A stretch of DNA of 64,000 nt, from contig CAUJNA010003243.1 in NCBI GenBank assembly GCA_963377175.1, positions 347,001 through 411,000 of the forward strand, written 5' to 3'. Shown here in pieces: positions 10,841 through 22,800 of the stretch. Source of the stretch: Effrenium voratum. Taxonomy: Eukaryota; Sar; Dinophyceae; Suessiales; Symbiodiniaceae. How positions within the stretch are numbered: position 1 is the stretch's first letter; every line of letters begins with the position of its first letter. Position numbers and translations under genes: made by a program. The notes under the pieces were generated by a model that saw only the letters and a program-made list of their open reading frames with translations, did no database searches and was not told where the DNA came from.

Positions 10841-12395
10841 GTGTATATTGTATGCAATGTACTGTAATGCAATGCAGTGCAGTGCAATGCAGTGCAGTGT
10901 ACTGCAATGTAATGCAATGCAGTGTAGCGTAGTGTACAGTGATGTAATGTAATGTAATGCAATGCAATGTAATGTAATGTATGTGTGTGTGTGCGTGGAA
11001 TGCAATATAATGTAATATAACATAAGGTAAGGTCTGTATGCATGTATATGTTTATGTATGCATGCATGAATGAATATAGGTTGTGTTAGGATAGGTTAGG
11101 TTAGGTTAGGATTGGTTTGGTTTGGTTGTGCTGCGCTGTGTTGTGTTGTGTTGTGTGTTGTGTGTTGTGTACGTACGTACGTACGTACGCACGCACGTAC
11201 ATACGTACGTACGTAGGCAGGCAGGCAGGTAGGTAGGTAGTAGGTAGGTAGGTAGGTAGTAGGTAGGTAGTAGGTAGGTAGGTAGGTAGGTAGGTAGGTA
11301 GGTAGGTAGGTATGTATTATGTATGTGTGTGTATGTGTGTCTGTATGTATGTGTGTGTATGTATGTATGTATGTATTTATGTATGTATGTATGTGTGTAT
11401 GTGTGTCTGTGTGTATGTGTGTATGTGTGTATGTGTGTATGTGTGTATGTATGTATGTATGTATGTATGTATGTATGTATGTATGTATGTATGTATGCAT
11501 GTGTGTGTGTATGTATGTATGTATGTATGTATGTATGTATGTATGTGTGTATGTGTGTATGTGTATATACGTACGTACGTACGTAGGTAGGTAGGTAGGT
11601 AGGTAGGCAGGCAGGTAGGTAGGTAGGTATGTATGTACGTATGTATGTATGTTTGTATGTAGTTGTGTAGTTATGTATGTATGTATGTATGTATGTATGT
11701 ATGTATGTATGTATGTATGCATGGATGTATGTACGTACGTACGTATGTATGTATGTATAGTATGTACGTATGTACGTGTGTACGTATGTACGTATGTACG
11801 TATGTACGTATAAGTACGGATACGTACGTATGTACGTATGTACGTATGTACGTATCTACTTATGTACGTATGCACGTATGTACGTATCCTATGTATGTAT
11901 GAACGTATGTACGTATGTATGTATGTGCATGTATGTATGTATGTATGTATGTGCATGTATGTACGTATGATGTATGTACGTATGTACGTATGTACGTATG
12001 TACGTGTGTACGTACGTACGTATGTATGTATGTATGTGTGTATGTGTGTATGTGTATATACGTACGTACGTACGTACGTAGGTAGGTAGGTAGGTAGGCA
12101 GGTAGGTAGGTAGGTAGGTATGTATGTACGTATGTATGTATGTATGTATGTAGTTGTGTAGTTATGTATGTATGTATGTATGTATGTATGTATGTATGTA
12201 TGTATGGATGTATGTACGTACGTACGTACGTATGTATGTATGTATGTATGTATGCAGTTATGTATGTATGTATGTATGTCTGTCTGTCTGTATGTCTGTC
12301 TGTATGTATGTATGTATGCATCATGCATGCATGTAGGTAGGTTGGGTTAGGCAGGTAGGTAGGTAGGTAGGTAGGTAGGTACGTATGTTTGTATT
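10840..12395. repeat. Tetranucleotide and pentanucleotide repeat block
   Basis: Begins with degenerate TGTAATG/TGCAATG units (to about 11000), passes through GGTTAGG-like units (11085-11120), then GTAC, GTAG, GTAT and TGTG tracts to 12395. A roughly 490-base higher-order unit recurs: the succession GTGTATATACGTACG, GGTAG run, GTAGTTGTGTAGTTATG occurs at about 11560-11680 and again at about 12050-12170. Confidence 0.93.
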
Positions 12396-13315
12396 TGTGT
12401 GTGCATGTATGGACGTTCGTATATATGTAAACACTATACTAAATATACACATTTACATGTATGCTTACAAAATACACACCAACACTTATCCTCACTCCTG
12501 TTTCCTGTGCCGGACAGCCCAGAGTTGTCAAACATTAATTAGCCCGGTCATTGAATGCTGTGCCTTGTTCTCGAGCATTTGTTTCCACAGCAAACCAGAA
12601 AAGAAAAATACCCCACCCCATTCCACCCCCACCCTCTGCTCTGTGAGCCCGCCAGACCGAACACCTCAAGCGCGGTCTGTTCAAGCAGTGGTGTCGGGGA
12701 AATATCTTAAATGTCAAGAGTTGATAAAAGGCTAGCCCGGCTAAACCGCTGCATGTTGTTGTCACACTATTTCATCTTGAACAGGAAGCCGGCCTTCGGC
12801 AAGCTTGCACAAAGGAAGCCGGTAGGCTGTTTGCATGTCAAAGGTTGCTCTGCCAAAATGTCACCCATTCTTTGCTCAAAGTTACCCTGCGTAAATGTCT
12901 TGCTTTGGGCTAATTCCTGACAAAATGCTTAAAGCATGTTGAAAGTGTCTTCAAGCACGACGTTCCGACGTAGAAATTAGTAATCCGAATTGGTTTGTGC
13001 CTGCAAACTCCCGTTGCCCTGAAACATTCAAGAAGTTTTAGGAAGAGTTCATTGACCCAAATAAGCTCTAAATGTAGCTTTATATAGAGTTGCAAAATCC
13101 GCCCTGAGTAACCCTAGAGTGTGGCGAGATTCAAGATTCGTGTTTCCAGAATAGTCTTTTCCAGCATTGTTGTGCCTGCGCCTGGCACCTCTGACAATCT
13201 ATTGCAAATCAATCTAGATTTGAAGGGTTCACGATTCGAGATCTCTTAGAGAGTCTGAGGAGACGTTGAATCTTGAATGCTGCAACACCTAGGTCCAAAT
13301 TCTAGGATTGCATTG
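12395..13315. other. No gene recognised
   Basis: Non-repetitive AT-leaning DNA without a supported exon. Confidence 0.35.
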
Positions 13316-13319
13316 GTGT

Positions 13320-13325
13320 TTATAC

Positions 13326-13374
<49 letters not shown>

Positions 13375-13920
13375 CATACATATATGTTCCAGGCCGTGGA
13401 CCCCCCCCCTCCCCCCCCCCCAACCCCCCCCCCCCTCTGTGGGGGTGGGGGTGGGTGGTGGGGTGCTGGGGTGGTGGGGTGGTGGGGTGGTGGGGTGGTG
13501 GGGTGGTGGGGTGGTGGGGTGGTGGGGTGGTGGGTGGTGGGGTGGTTGGGTGGTTGGGTGGTTGGGTGGTTGGGGTGTGGTTCGGAGTTGGTTTAGGCTT
13601 GGTGGGTTGGTTTAGGGTTGGTTCAGGGTTGGTTCAGGGTTGGTTTGGGGTGGGTTTGGGGTTTGGGTTGATTTAGGCTTAGGGTTGGGGTTTTGGAGGG
13701 GTTGCAGGGTGGTTTGGTTTAGGGTAGGATGTCTGGGACCGAAGCTGCAGGGCTCGCACGGTACTGGACAGCATCCCCAGCATTGCCAGCATCATCCCCA
13801 AGATGCGGATGATGCGGGGGAGTGGGGGGGACCATACCATGGGGGGCGGGGGGGGTACGTGGCCCAGGGACTGGTACATATATATATATATATGGATATA
13901 TATATATATATATATGTGTA
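13320..13920. repeat. TA, C and GGTGG/GGTTT tracts
   Basis: (TA)n with CATA interruptions at 13322-13385, a C tract at 13399-13434, G-rich GGTGGGGT repeats at 13441-13580, degenerate GGTTCAGG/GGTTTAGG units to about 13725, and another (TA)n at 13876-13915. The glycine/valine/tryptophan-rich open frames here are repeat artefacts. Confidence 0.93.
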
Positions 13921-14354
13921 TACATCTTGATATACATATTATGTACAAGCGGTTTCCCCCGACTTTCAGCCCAGCGTCCATCCGCTTTGCGCTTTCAGCA
14001 CAACGAAAGTGGGTGGTTTGCGGAGAGGCAGCGCCTTCTCAGGAACGGCCGGCAATCTAATTGGTCTCGAGCCAAAGAATTCGAGCAGGAAGCGCGCTTC
14101 TCAAAAGTGTCCCCTAAGACTCGTTGGTTTCTAGTTGGTTTCCCTTCAAAAGCAATCTAAAAGGGCTCCAATTCTGAGAAGCCCAGTCTGACTTACAATC
14201 AAAACCCAGTCTCAAAAACCTCTACCCAAATCCATGCTTCAGGAAGTGACAAGGCGGATATCCGCAACTATTTTCGGCGACTGCCCCTTTCTAACCTTCA
14301 GCTACCCGGGTTTTCCATGTGCCTCAAATGAGGCATAGTGAAAACTAATTTTCT

Positions 14355-14457
14355 GGTAGTAAAATGGTCGTCCCAGAACCATGCTTCAAGAATTGAAAAG
14401 CCGGCCGTCAAAACCCGGTAGTAAAATGGTCGTCCCAGAACCATGCTTCAAGAATTG
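14355..14457. repeat. Two-copy 62-base direct repeat
   Basis: A 41-base sequence starting GGTAGTAAAATGG occurs at 14355 and again at 14417 (offset 62). A related GCGGATATCCGCA motif appears at about 14255 and 14463, hinting at an older repeat. Confidence 0.85.
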
Positions 14458-15401
14458 CAAAAGCGGATATCCGCACTTACCCTACAATTACTCGAGTTTT
14501 GATTGTGACTCAACTGAGTTGCACATGAGCACAGCTGGGGGAAGTGCTGCTAGCTTGGGTCTTCACGCTGATGAAGAGATGAGCCGCGGTCAATGCTTGT
14601 TGCGCGCCCCAATGAAATTGGATTTTGGGGTAATCTTCATTTCCTTGTGAGTGTGCCTGATTTCATTCCCTTGAAATTTGAGTAAATGATGGTGAACTTT
14701 GACAGTGATTCATATCGCCACCATCTCTGGTGACGCAAATCTCAATTCAGAAAGCGAATGGGCAGTGCCAAGCTATTTGTCAGTAGGATGTTGGTTGATG
14801 CTTCGCAGCTGCCAAGCCGAAGTCTCTCAAAATACCGTGGCCTGTACTCCGGGCTGCTTCATTGCGGCCTTTTTCAACCGCTATTGTTCAGAACAGCTGC
14901 TGTCATGCAACCTGTGACCTTTTGAGAGGGTGGAAACAATGGAGGCTGTTTCAGCCTAGCCGGAATAATGTGACCTGCCAACAAAAGCACCGGCCTAAAC
15001 AAGCCACTGGAACTGCAAGGAGCTTGCGAGTCTCTGCAAAGCGACTACCAGCAGGCGCAAGCTTGGCAGGGTGAAACTTTTTGAGCTCAGTCCTGAGGTG
15101 GACAATGGTGGAACAAGCCTCCTCAGCAAGCCTCTGAGCGAGCATACCTAGATTAGATCTAGTCCCCGAATCCTCAGTGAACGCCCTTGTCTGGCTTGGA
15201 GGTATCCTTACAGCAAAGTATCGCTTCTGACAACTCGGCAAGGCGTGTCATGGGCATTTATTTGCAGGGTGAAGCTAGGCGTCCTTGCATTAAAACACCA
15301 AGGGCAAAAACAAAAAACTGGTTTAAACAAATAAGAAGAAGGGGGAAAAAAAGGGGAAGAAAAAACAACGAGGACATAACTCTGCAGTTCAGTGCGCCTG
15401 C

Positions 15402-16830
15402 CTTCATGAGCTGTTCCCGGTGACGCTGCTCGAAGTATCTGCGGAGGCCCATGGCCCATTGAAGCAGGATGCACGTTCATCCCCCCAACCTTCTGGAGGG
15501 AGGCGGAAAGTCCCCAATTGCACTCCTCTAGTCTTCCCAATGGAAAATGGGTTGCCACAAATGGAGATCTCCAGAGGTTACCCCCCTCCCCCAATCAACC
15601 ATGTTTAAGGGGGTAGGGATGCACATTCTACCACAGGGTGTGTCGGCATCAGGCAGGGGCAAGAATGGCAATTTTCATGACTCCATAGCACAGCCTGGTA
15701 TGACTTGAGCTTATCAGCTTGACATCACTGGCTCAAAGTGATTTGGCACAAAGTGCCTTGTCTGCTTGTTAGCCAGCATTCCAGCAGAAATTGGGCACAG
15801 CACCCGCTTAACATCAGCACGCCCGCTTCTACTACTTGCTCGTTGCAGTTGCCTGCCTCCTCTTGGTATCCTGCAGCTCCTTCGTGATGCGCTCAATCTC
15901 ATCCTGGACAAGCTATGCATGGCTCAGGATCAAGACTCTCGGCATCCAGGAAGGTACAACTTACGCATTTTTTGGAGAGGGTGGGGAGACGAAAAGTTGG
16001 TCTAGCTGTCGATCTTGACATAACCCCTACATCTCCCGTCCTCCCAAGTCAAAATACCCACATTGCCGGGCGGAGCACTTGGGCCCGTGCAAACTCGGCC
16101 CTGCCTTGTAGTCATTGAGCTGCGCATGGTACATGTTCAGCTCCGCTGCCATGGCCTCTAGGGAGTCACACGTGATGTTCGCACGCGAGTCTTCGTTCAA
16201 ATGACTTTGTGCCCGCCTTCATCTGCTTTGTCTTCTCCTGTCGGGAGCTGACCAGCTTATCCAAGATCATCACAAAGCCACTGTATACGTCAGCCCGCAG
16301 TCCTTCAAGTTGTTCTGCTGCTTCCCTACTTCCTCGACCTTCAGGAATTCAAGGATCAACGGAGTCCATACCAAGAATTGCACATATCTTGGCTCCTCGC
16401 AACTTCTGGGCCCGGTTGCTTGGAGAGTAAGTTCCTGAGCAATCAATATTCGGAATCCGGCCTTTGGCTCGGTGCACTGCCGCGCTCTCTGAGTCTCTCC
16501 GCCTGGCCTCATCTCCAAATAGAGCTTCTCCTTTTCCTGGAGTGCCAGGTCCTCGAATGTACCGAGGCGCCCTTGCACACAAAGACGTTGACACCATCGT
16601 TTGTGAACATGTTGGGTTTCTGTGTCATGCAACCCAAAAAGGCCGGTCTTCAGCGATGCGGTTTTTGTCCCCGCGCCACTCACTGGAAGTTGTGGATATT
16701 GAGGGTGGCCAAAGGGTGTCAAACAAAGGGTATCGAGCATGCGACTAGTTTAAGCCATCTCCTATCCGATAGTCTCCTTCTCTACTGCTTCCTCTGTCTT
16801 GGAGATCAGGCGCTTCTGCAATGTTTTTAC
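15402..16830 (-). CDS. CFAP58: CFAP58 exon block 5 (8 exons)
   Basis: 16777-16830 (VKTLQKRLISKTEEAVEK), 16508-16551 (DLALQEKEKLYLEM), 16400-16434 (NLLSKQPGPEV), 16295-16317 (EQLEGLR), 16217-16255 (LVSSRQEKTKQMK), 16105-16155 (AMAAELNMYHAQLNDYK), 15857-15903 (DEIERITKELQDTKR), 15402-15438 (YFEQRHREQLMK). Donors are GA for the first, GC for six, and unresolved (CG or GA) for 16400. The block follows a roughly 15 kb intron. The last donor (GCAGGC at 15401) shows that at least one more exon lies to the left; it was not found. Confidence 0.92.
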
Positions 16831-19800
16831 CTGGCAGCAAGTGACTCAACAAGATGCTCCTCGAGACCAAGCGCAATGTTCTTGCACCAAAGCAGAGTTT
16901 TGGATCCATACATAGCATCCCTGGTAAAGATAGCGACAAACCAACGAACCACTCACAACATCGGCACAAAACACGCAAAAAAAAACATGTCAAAAAGGCG
17001 TTGAGTCGTCAAGAAGGACTACCACCTGTATCGGTATCAAAAGAATTGCTGTTTTCGCGTGATTTCCTCAGGATGTGTTGGCTTCTTGTTCAACGAGCCA
17101 AAGCCAACTGTTTCTGCTGCTCAAAGCCAATTGTTGGCTGCGCTTGGAAATTGATACAAGAAAGCCCAGGTCAGAACCAGAAGGCAAAACAGCATCGGGC
17201 TTCTCCGGGCATGAACATGATGCGCGCAATCAAGCAGCAAGCATCCGAAAACAAAAAGCCGTGATGATTGTTGACGCCTCCGCTTGGCTCTTGGAGTGTT
17301 TGAAAACAACAAGGAACAGTCAAAGCTGTCAAGGAGCCAAAACATCATCTGCTATGCGAGGGAGGTCACTAATTTCAGAAACGCTGTCAGGCAGCATGCC
17401 AAAGCTTGCCTTGAATTCAAGACGACATGAACTTCCACTTTCATTGTCAGCCGATCATTGCAAATACATGAACACCTCACCGTGTCTCCTGTCGTACCGT
17501 GTCTCCTGTCGTAAGAGAATACAAAACACATGAGTTGGCGTGACGTTGCAATGTAAATAAACGTGCGCACGTGTATCTCAATCAACAAAAACAAATGTTT
17601 TGATAAATACGTAAGAATTGGAGAACAACTTCATTGATGAGAGGGAAACGGAGCCATCTCACAAGGGATTTGATACGGGCCTTCTGCATCATCTCGTATG
17701 TGCTCGGGTCAGAACCTGCGTTGCCATGCAACAGTGATCAAGGTCTTTTGGACGAGCAGGTTTGTCTAGCAGCACTGGAACTGCTCTGCAAGCGGCAAAA
17801 CTTGCCACAAAATCCGCAGCCTTTTTGATGCCAGCTCTCGCAAGCCAATCGATTGAAGCATCGCTTATAAGGATTAGCCAAGGCATCAGCCAAAGGGTGA
17901 CACGTGAGCACTCCTTTAAATCCAGAACCGCTTTCTCGCTCTCTGCGGACTGCATGCCCGACTCCGTTCAAATGGAAAGATTGCTTCTCCTCCGGCACCA
18001 CCAGGTCGCGCACTAGGCTTGAAGTCTTCGGCACATGCAGCGCCACAACGTGGCAAGCCATGCTTGGAGTACCCTGCGCAAAGCATACCATTGAGAATGA
18101 GCATCAATCGCTCAGAATTCGCCTAAGAAGGCTTCTGGAAAAAAGCGGAGCAAAGGACGCGCCGCAAGCAGTGAGGTAGCGACAACACCTCGACAGCTGC
18201 ACTCGCAAACTTCACTTTTAACAAGCTTGGCCATTTATATACATCTATCACGCAGTCACCACAAGTCGAGCTTAAAAGAAACATACATTCGTGCAGAAAA
18301 CATTCATTAAAAGCCGCGAACCGCTTTGTTCCCTAACAATTGACTTGCGTGCTGGGATTGAGGCTGAGCGTATCAAGGTTTAAGCTTAGGTTTAGGATCT
18401 GGCGATTCCAGTGGTGAGGTTTGCAGTTGCTGCTTGAAGGCATAGTGCTTGGAGCCCTGCATAATTGGTAAGGCAGCTACAACGTTTCTAAGGCTTTGCG
18501 TCAATAGAAATTTGTGCTGCGTGCATGGGCCTTAGACAAAAAGTGCGGCGGCTGCAAGGTGATCGCCCCTGCTGGAAATCCAGGTTCAGAGTTTGTTTGC
18601 AGAGTCTAAAAATCGAGTGCTAAGAATCGCTGCTGCTCTCAGACGTGTCCTGGCACTTCACCAACTTCTTCCTTCGTCTTCCTCGTGGACAGGGTTCACA
18701 TGAATTGCATCTCAGGTTCTCATTCTGACATGGGTCATGCGTGGCATGGCTCTTGCAAGAGCCACCCTGAGAATAATGTTGACCCCATGCTAATCAACCC
18801 CAGTTTATGAATAGGGGGGTGCTTTTCCTTGGGCGAAAGGAACCAGACCACTTTTGGAGGGGGAAACCCCCTATTAATGAACTGGTTGGTTGATTGATCT
18901 GAGGTCAACACTATGTCTGATTGGACCTGTGGACCTGGATCAATCCACCTGGCAATCCACTGAGCTAAGGGCTGACTCTGACATTCTCCACATCATCCTG
19001 CAGAGGCTCAAGAGCCACATTTGTCACAGGCATCAAGACTACAACAGAATGACTCGACTCAAAAAGCTGGGCACGGTGCATGCGTGGCGCAAAAAAATAG
19101 GGCGCCAAAAATATATCTGCAGCCTGCATCCCAACATTGTATATATATATATATATCGGTATCTCTATACATATGTGTGTATCGTATCCCGAGCATGAAC
19201 CTGCGTATGGTCAGCTTGCTCCTCGATTTAGGCTCATGTTTGTCAAACACCTTGTTGACACATCTGATTGAGAGTATACCCCGAGTCAATCCTAAAGGAA
19301 TGTCATTCCTTGTTCACATCCATGAAATGTATACTCACCACAAATGCAGCATGTGAAGTACACTTTAGCCAACTTCAGCTCACACAACGCAACTTGTCAG
19401 TACAAGGGGAGAACGCAAAGTAGACTTGGCAACTTCAAAATGCCTGCAAACAGCCGCTATCGTGCTTTTCAACTCTTATCGGTTTTGCGAAAAGCAGCGA
19501 AACATCAATTGGGGGGCGTGGGGACGGAAGTCATTCCCGTGGCAATTGCAATCGAACTCACATGTGCTTCTGCACATCCATTCTCGTTCATTTTACTAGC
19601 TAATTCGTGCTTGGATTCCATGGCACTCTAACTCAACTCCACTTAAAGGCATAGTTGGAAAGCGCTAGCAAATTACGTTTCGCTTATCCAAGTCGATTCA
19701 AACCTTCTCGATACCGTCGATGAAAACCAAACACGGAGAGAAGATCTTATTTGTAATGCTTCTGTGATTCTCAAACCAAAACCAGGTTAAACGGTTGCGC

Positions 19801-22800
19801 TTCCGTATGAATATGCTAGACCTCGCGAAAGATAGCCCGTGGCCTTGCAGGGCGCTTTCTTTAAAAAGTTGGGAAGGTGTTCTCTGGGTTCGCGCCAATC
19901 TCTCCGTGCAAGAGCTCCGGAGCCTTCGATCCGCAGGCGTCTGCCCAAGTCAGCGCGCAGCACACAGACTGTAGGTCCAAAAGCAGCCACTCTTCCCACT
20001 GCCCTCAAAGTCTTGGACATGGTAGGCGGACGTGCCACGTCTACGTGCTACGTCCGAAGCCCAGTGTTTGCAGTTCCTCGCACTGGGTCGATGAGCACAA
20101 GACGAAAGTATATGCTGAGAAGCACATGCCCCGTTGTGCGAAAAGTCGGGGCCACGCGGTGCTCAGCGCGGCTGTTGAACTTTTGCAGGGGCAAGCGCAG
20201 GAGCAACATGCGCATGTCCGGCTCCGCCGGCGCGACGTTGTCGGAAAACTGCGCTGGCGAGTCCAAGGGTTGTCATCGCGCGAAACGTCCTCCAACGCGC
20301 GGTCCTTGATGAGGCACTTGCTGAGCTTAACCATGTACGCAGACCCTAGCAGTGGTACAGTAGACATGTGCTGTGCGTCCATGTGGCTGCGAAAGCAATA
20401 TTGTAAGGACGCACGTCTGCCCAGTGGGTCTCTGGCGAATAGCGCCAATTGTACGCGCTCATTCCTCCTTCCCAGCCGCGTTGCGGGGTCCAAGGTTACC
20501 ATACTGGAAAACGCGCCAAGCACTTTCTATAATACGCCAGACACGTGCCAGGCACTATCTGAGAACTCTGGAAACGCCATACCTAGCGCATAAAAGGAGA
20601 ATGCAGGACACATCAGAGAGAATCAGGATACAACTCTCCCTATCGACGTTCCTGATCTAGGGGGTTTGCCGGGAAATCTTGGAGTACAAGCATTTGTGCG
20701 AGGAAAGTGGGCACATGTCTATTCAACTGCTTCAGTCACCGGATGTGATGTATTGATACAAATACATTTAATGCTTCCCCACATGATGTGCTGATACAGC
20801 CTGTGATTGCATATGCCCGGATTGAAGATTCCAGGAAAACTGTTTCTGGGAGACGTCAAGCTTGCTTCTTGAATCGCAGTGTGAATGTGTATATACATAT
20901 AATATATATATATATATTATACTGAGTAGATGCGCAAACATTCTACATTTGCTGCATGTTCTATTCAATATGCAAACACGCTGAAAGCACTGTGTTTCAA
21001 AAACAGTCACAAACATCATCTCCGAGCAAACACATCTGAGCGGTGACCAAAAATAAAAGGACAACTGTCATAATATGTTTGCTTCCGTGGCAACAAAACT
21101 TGCGATATGCTCTGCGGAAGCTTCCACGAGCTTCCGCGCCGTGAACCATTCCTTCCGCAGAATCCTTTCTGGCGCCCCAAAACTAGGTTTCTTCATGGGT
21201 GTTTTGATCGCTGCTCATCTGCTTCGTTTGCCGTACCTCTCAAAGCAAATCTGCAATCTGCCACTTAAAAGGCAAAAAGAGTAGACTTGCACATTACAGA
21301 GAGAGGGGGGAGAAGTGTATAATCGGCGTTTCCTTCCGTGTAAAATCACGTAAAACAGCATAATGTCATGTTGACATGCTACGCCGCAACCAAGGCTGAA
21401 AGTAAAACATTGCGCTTCAAGCTCATGAGCAAGAATACGGTAACATAAGAACCTGGCAGCAACGCAATGGACTCAAGGACCCAAAGCCATCCGAGGCAGA
21501 ATGAACATCGTTAGGTCAAGCTGCAGAGCTTTATAAACTAAGCGCGCCTCACACTACCTTCCGCACATGCGGCAAATCGGACGGGCACCCTCCTCGCTGC
21601 AAACATAGCAGCAAAGGAAGGCCAAGCACGCTGCCACCTGGGCGCAGCCGGTGCGCTCCTTTCGCTGGTCAGAAATCAAAAGTCGTCCCAAGGTCAAAGC
21701 TGCAGATGGCTCTTACTTGCCAAGAGGCTGCCAGAGCAATACCCATGGGCACTAGGATTTGCATCACCTTCAGAGCGGGAGCCAGCGAGTTCTGGCTTAA
21801 CACCGCACCAGTCAGCCCCCTTCCCTCAACAAAGGCCAGCGATCACTGGCTGCCCCTTGTCACTTTCTCTCCGTTGTGGGGGGGGGGGGGAATGAGATCT
21901 TCAATCAAGACCAAGAACTACACCCCATGCAAGACATTGGCATGCGCAGGCCCAATCGAGTCACGCAGCTGCTGCTGGCACGGCAACGACTTGGAAAGCC
22001 GGTCGAGCAAAGGCCGACGGTAGTTGCTCGCAGCGAAACCGCCTTTGCAAAGATCTTACGCCGCCGCTGAAAAAGCGCGAGGGTAGCAGACCCCCTTGAT
22101 CGAGAACCAGCAGCAGATCGAGCCGCAAGCTCCTTCCACAAGCGCGTGGGAGTCAAAGTCTGCACCGGGTAGACCTGCGGTAGCTTCTTCTTCCAGACCC
22201 ATCTTCCTCCCATCTGGATCTTGCCAGCCAGGGGATCATGCCGGCTGGACCAGCGCCCGCGTCATCCGGCGCATCTTGAAGCCACAAGTTGGGTGGCCCT
22301 GTCTGCCACCTGCCTGATCTCTGGGCCCGGACACAGATTCGGCGCAGATCCAGAAGGCGCGAGGAGGGCAAGTGAGCCAAGGCCGATCAACGGCCTCCGG
22401 ACAGCGACGAAGTGGCGTCTTCCAACGTCAGCCCACAAGAGGAGGATCCCGGAGTCAGAGTGGAAGAAGATCGGCGCAGGTCACGGCCCGCAAATGCCTC
22501 TGTTGGCTTGCAGCCGTATGGTCTGCGGAGCTGGTCTCTCGTACTGGCTGAAGCCAGACGATCCCAGCGAGGCCGCTGACTTGGTCATCATGCGGCGAAC
22601 GCAGATCCTGCCGTTAGGTCTCCGGCGCGGCGGGCCCAAACTTCCTGCACAGCTGGTTTGTCTGCGCGGAGCCACGTGCTTTCAGACGGGATGACAGGGA
22701 GGATCGGTTTGGGGCGCATGGCGAGCTCGCTGAGCGCGCACAGCTGACGGAACTCCCCAACATGTTCAGGGCCCAGCCTGGCCCTCGTCAGAGATGAGCC

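Noticed and set aside
11085..11120. GGTTAGG repeats as an interstitial telomere
   Set aside because: Very short and degenerate, merging into other tetranucleotides; not the expected plant/alveolate TTTAGGG unit.
13277..13676. Gly/Val/Trp-rich frames
   Set aside because: Translation of GGTGGGGT repeats.
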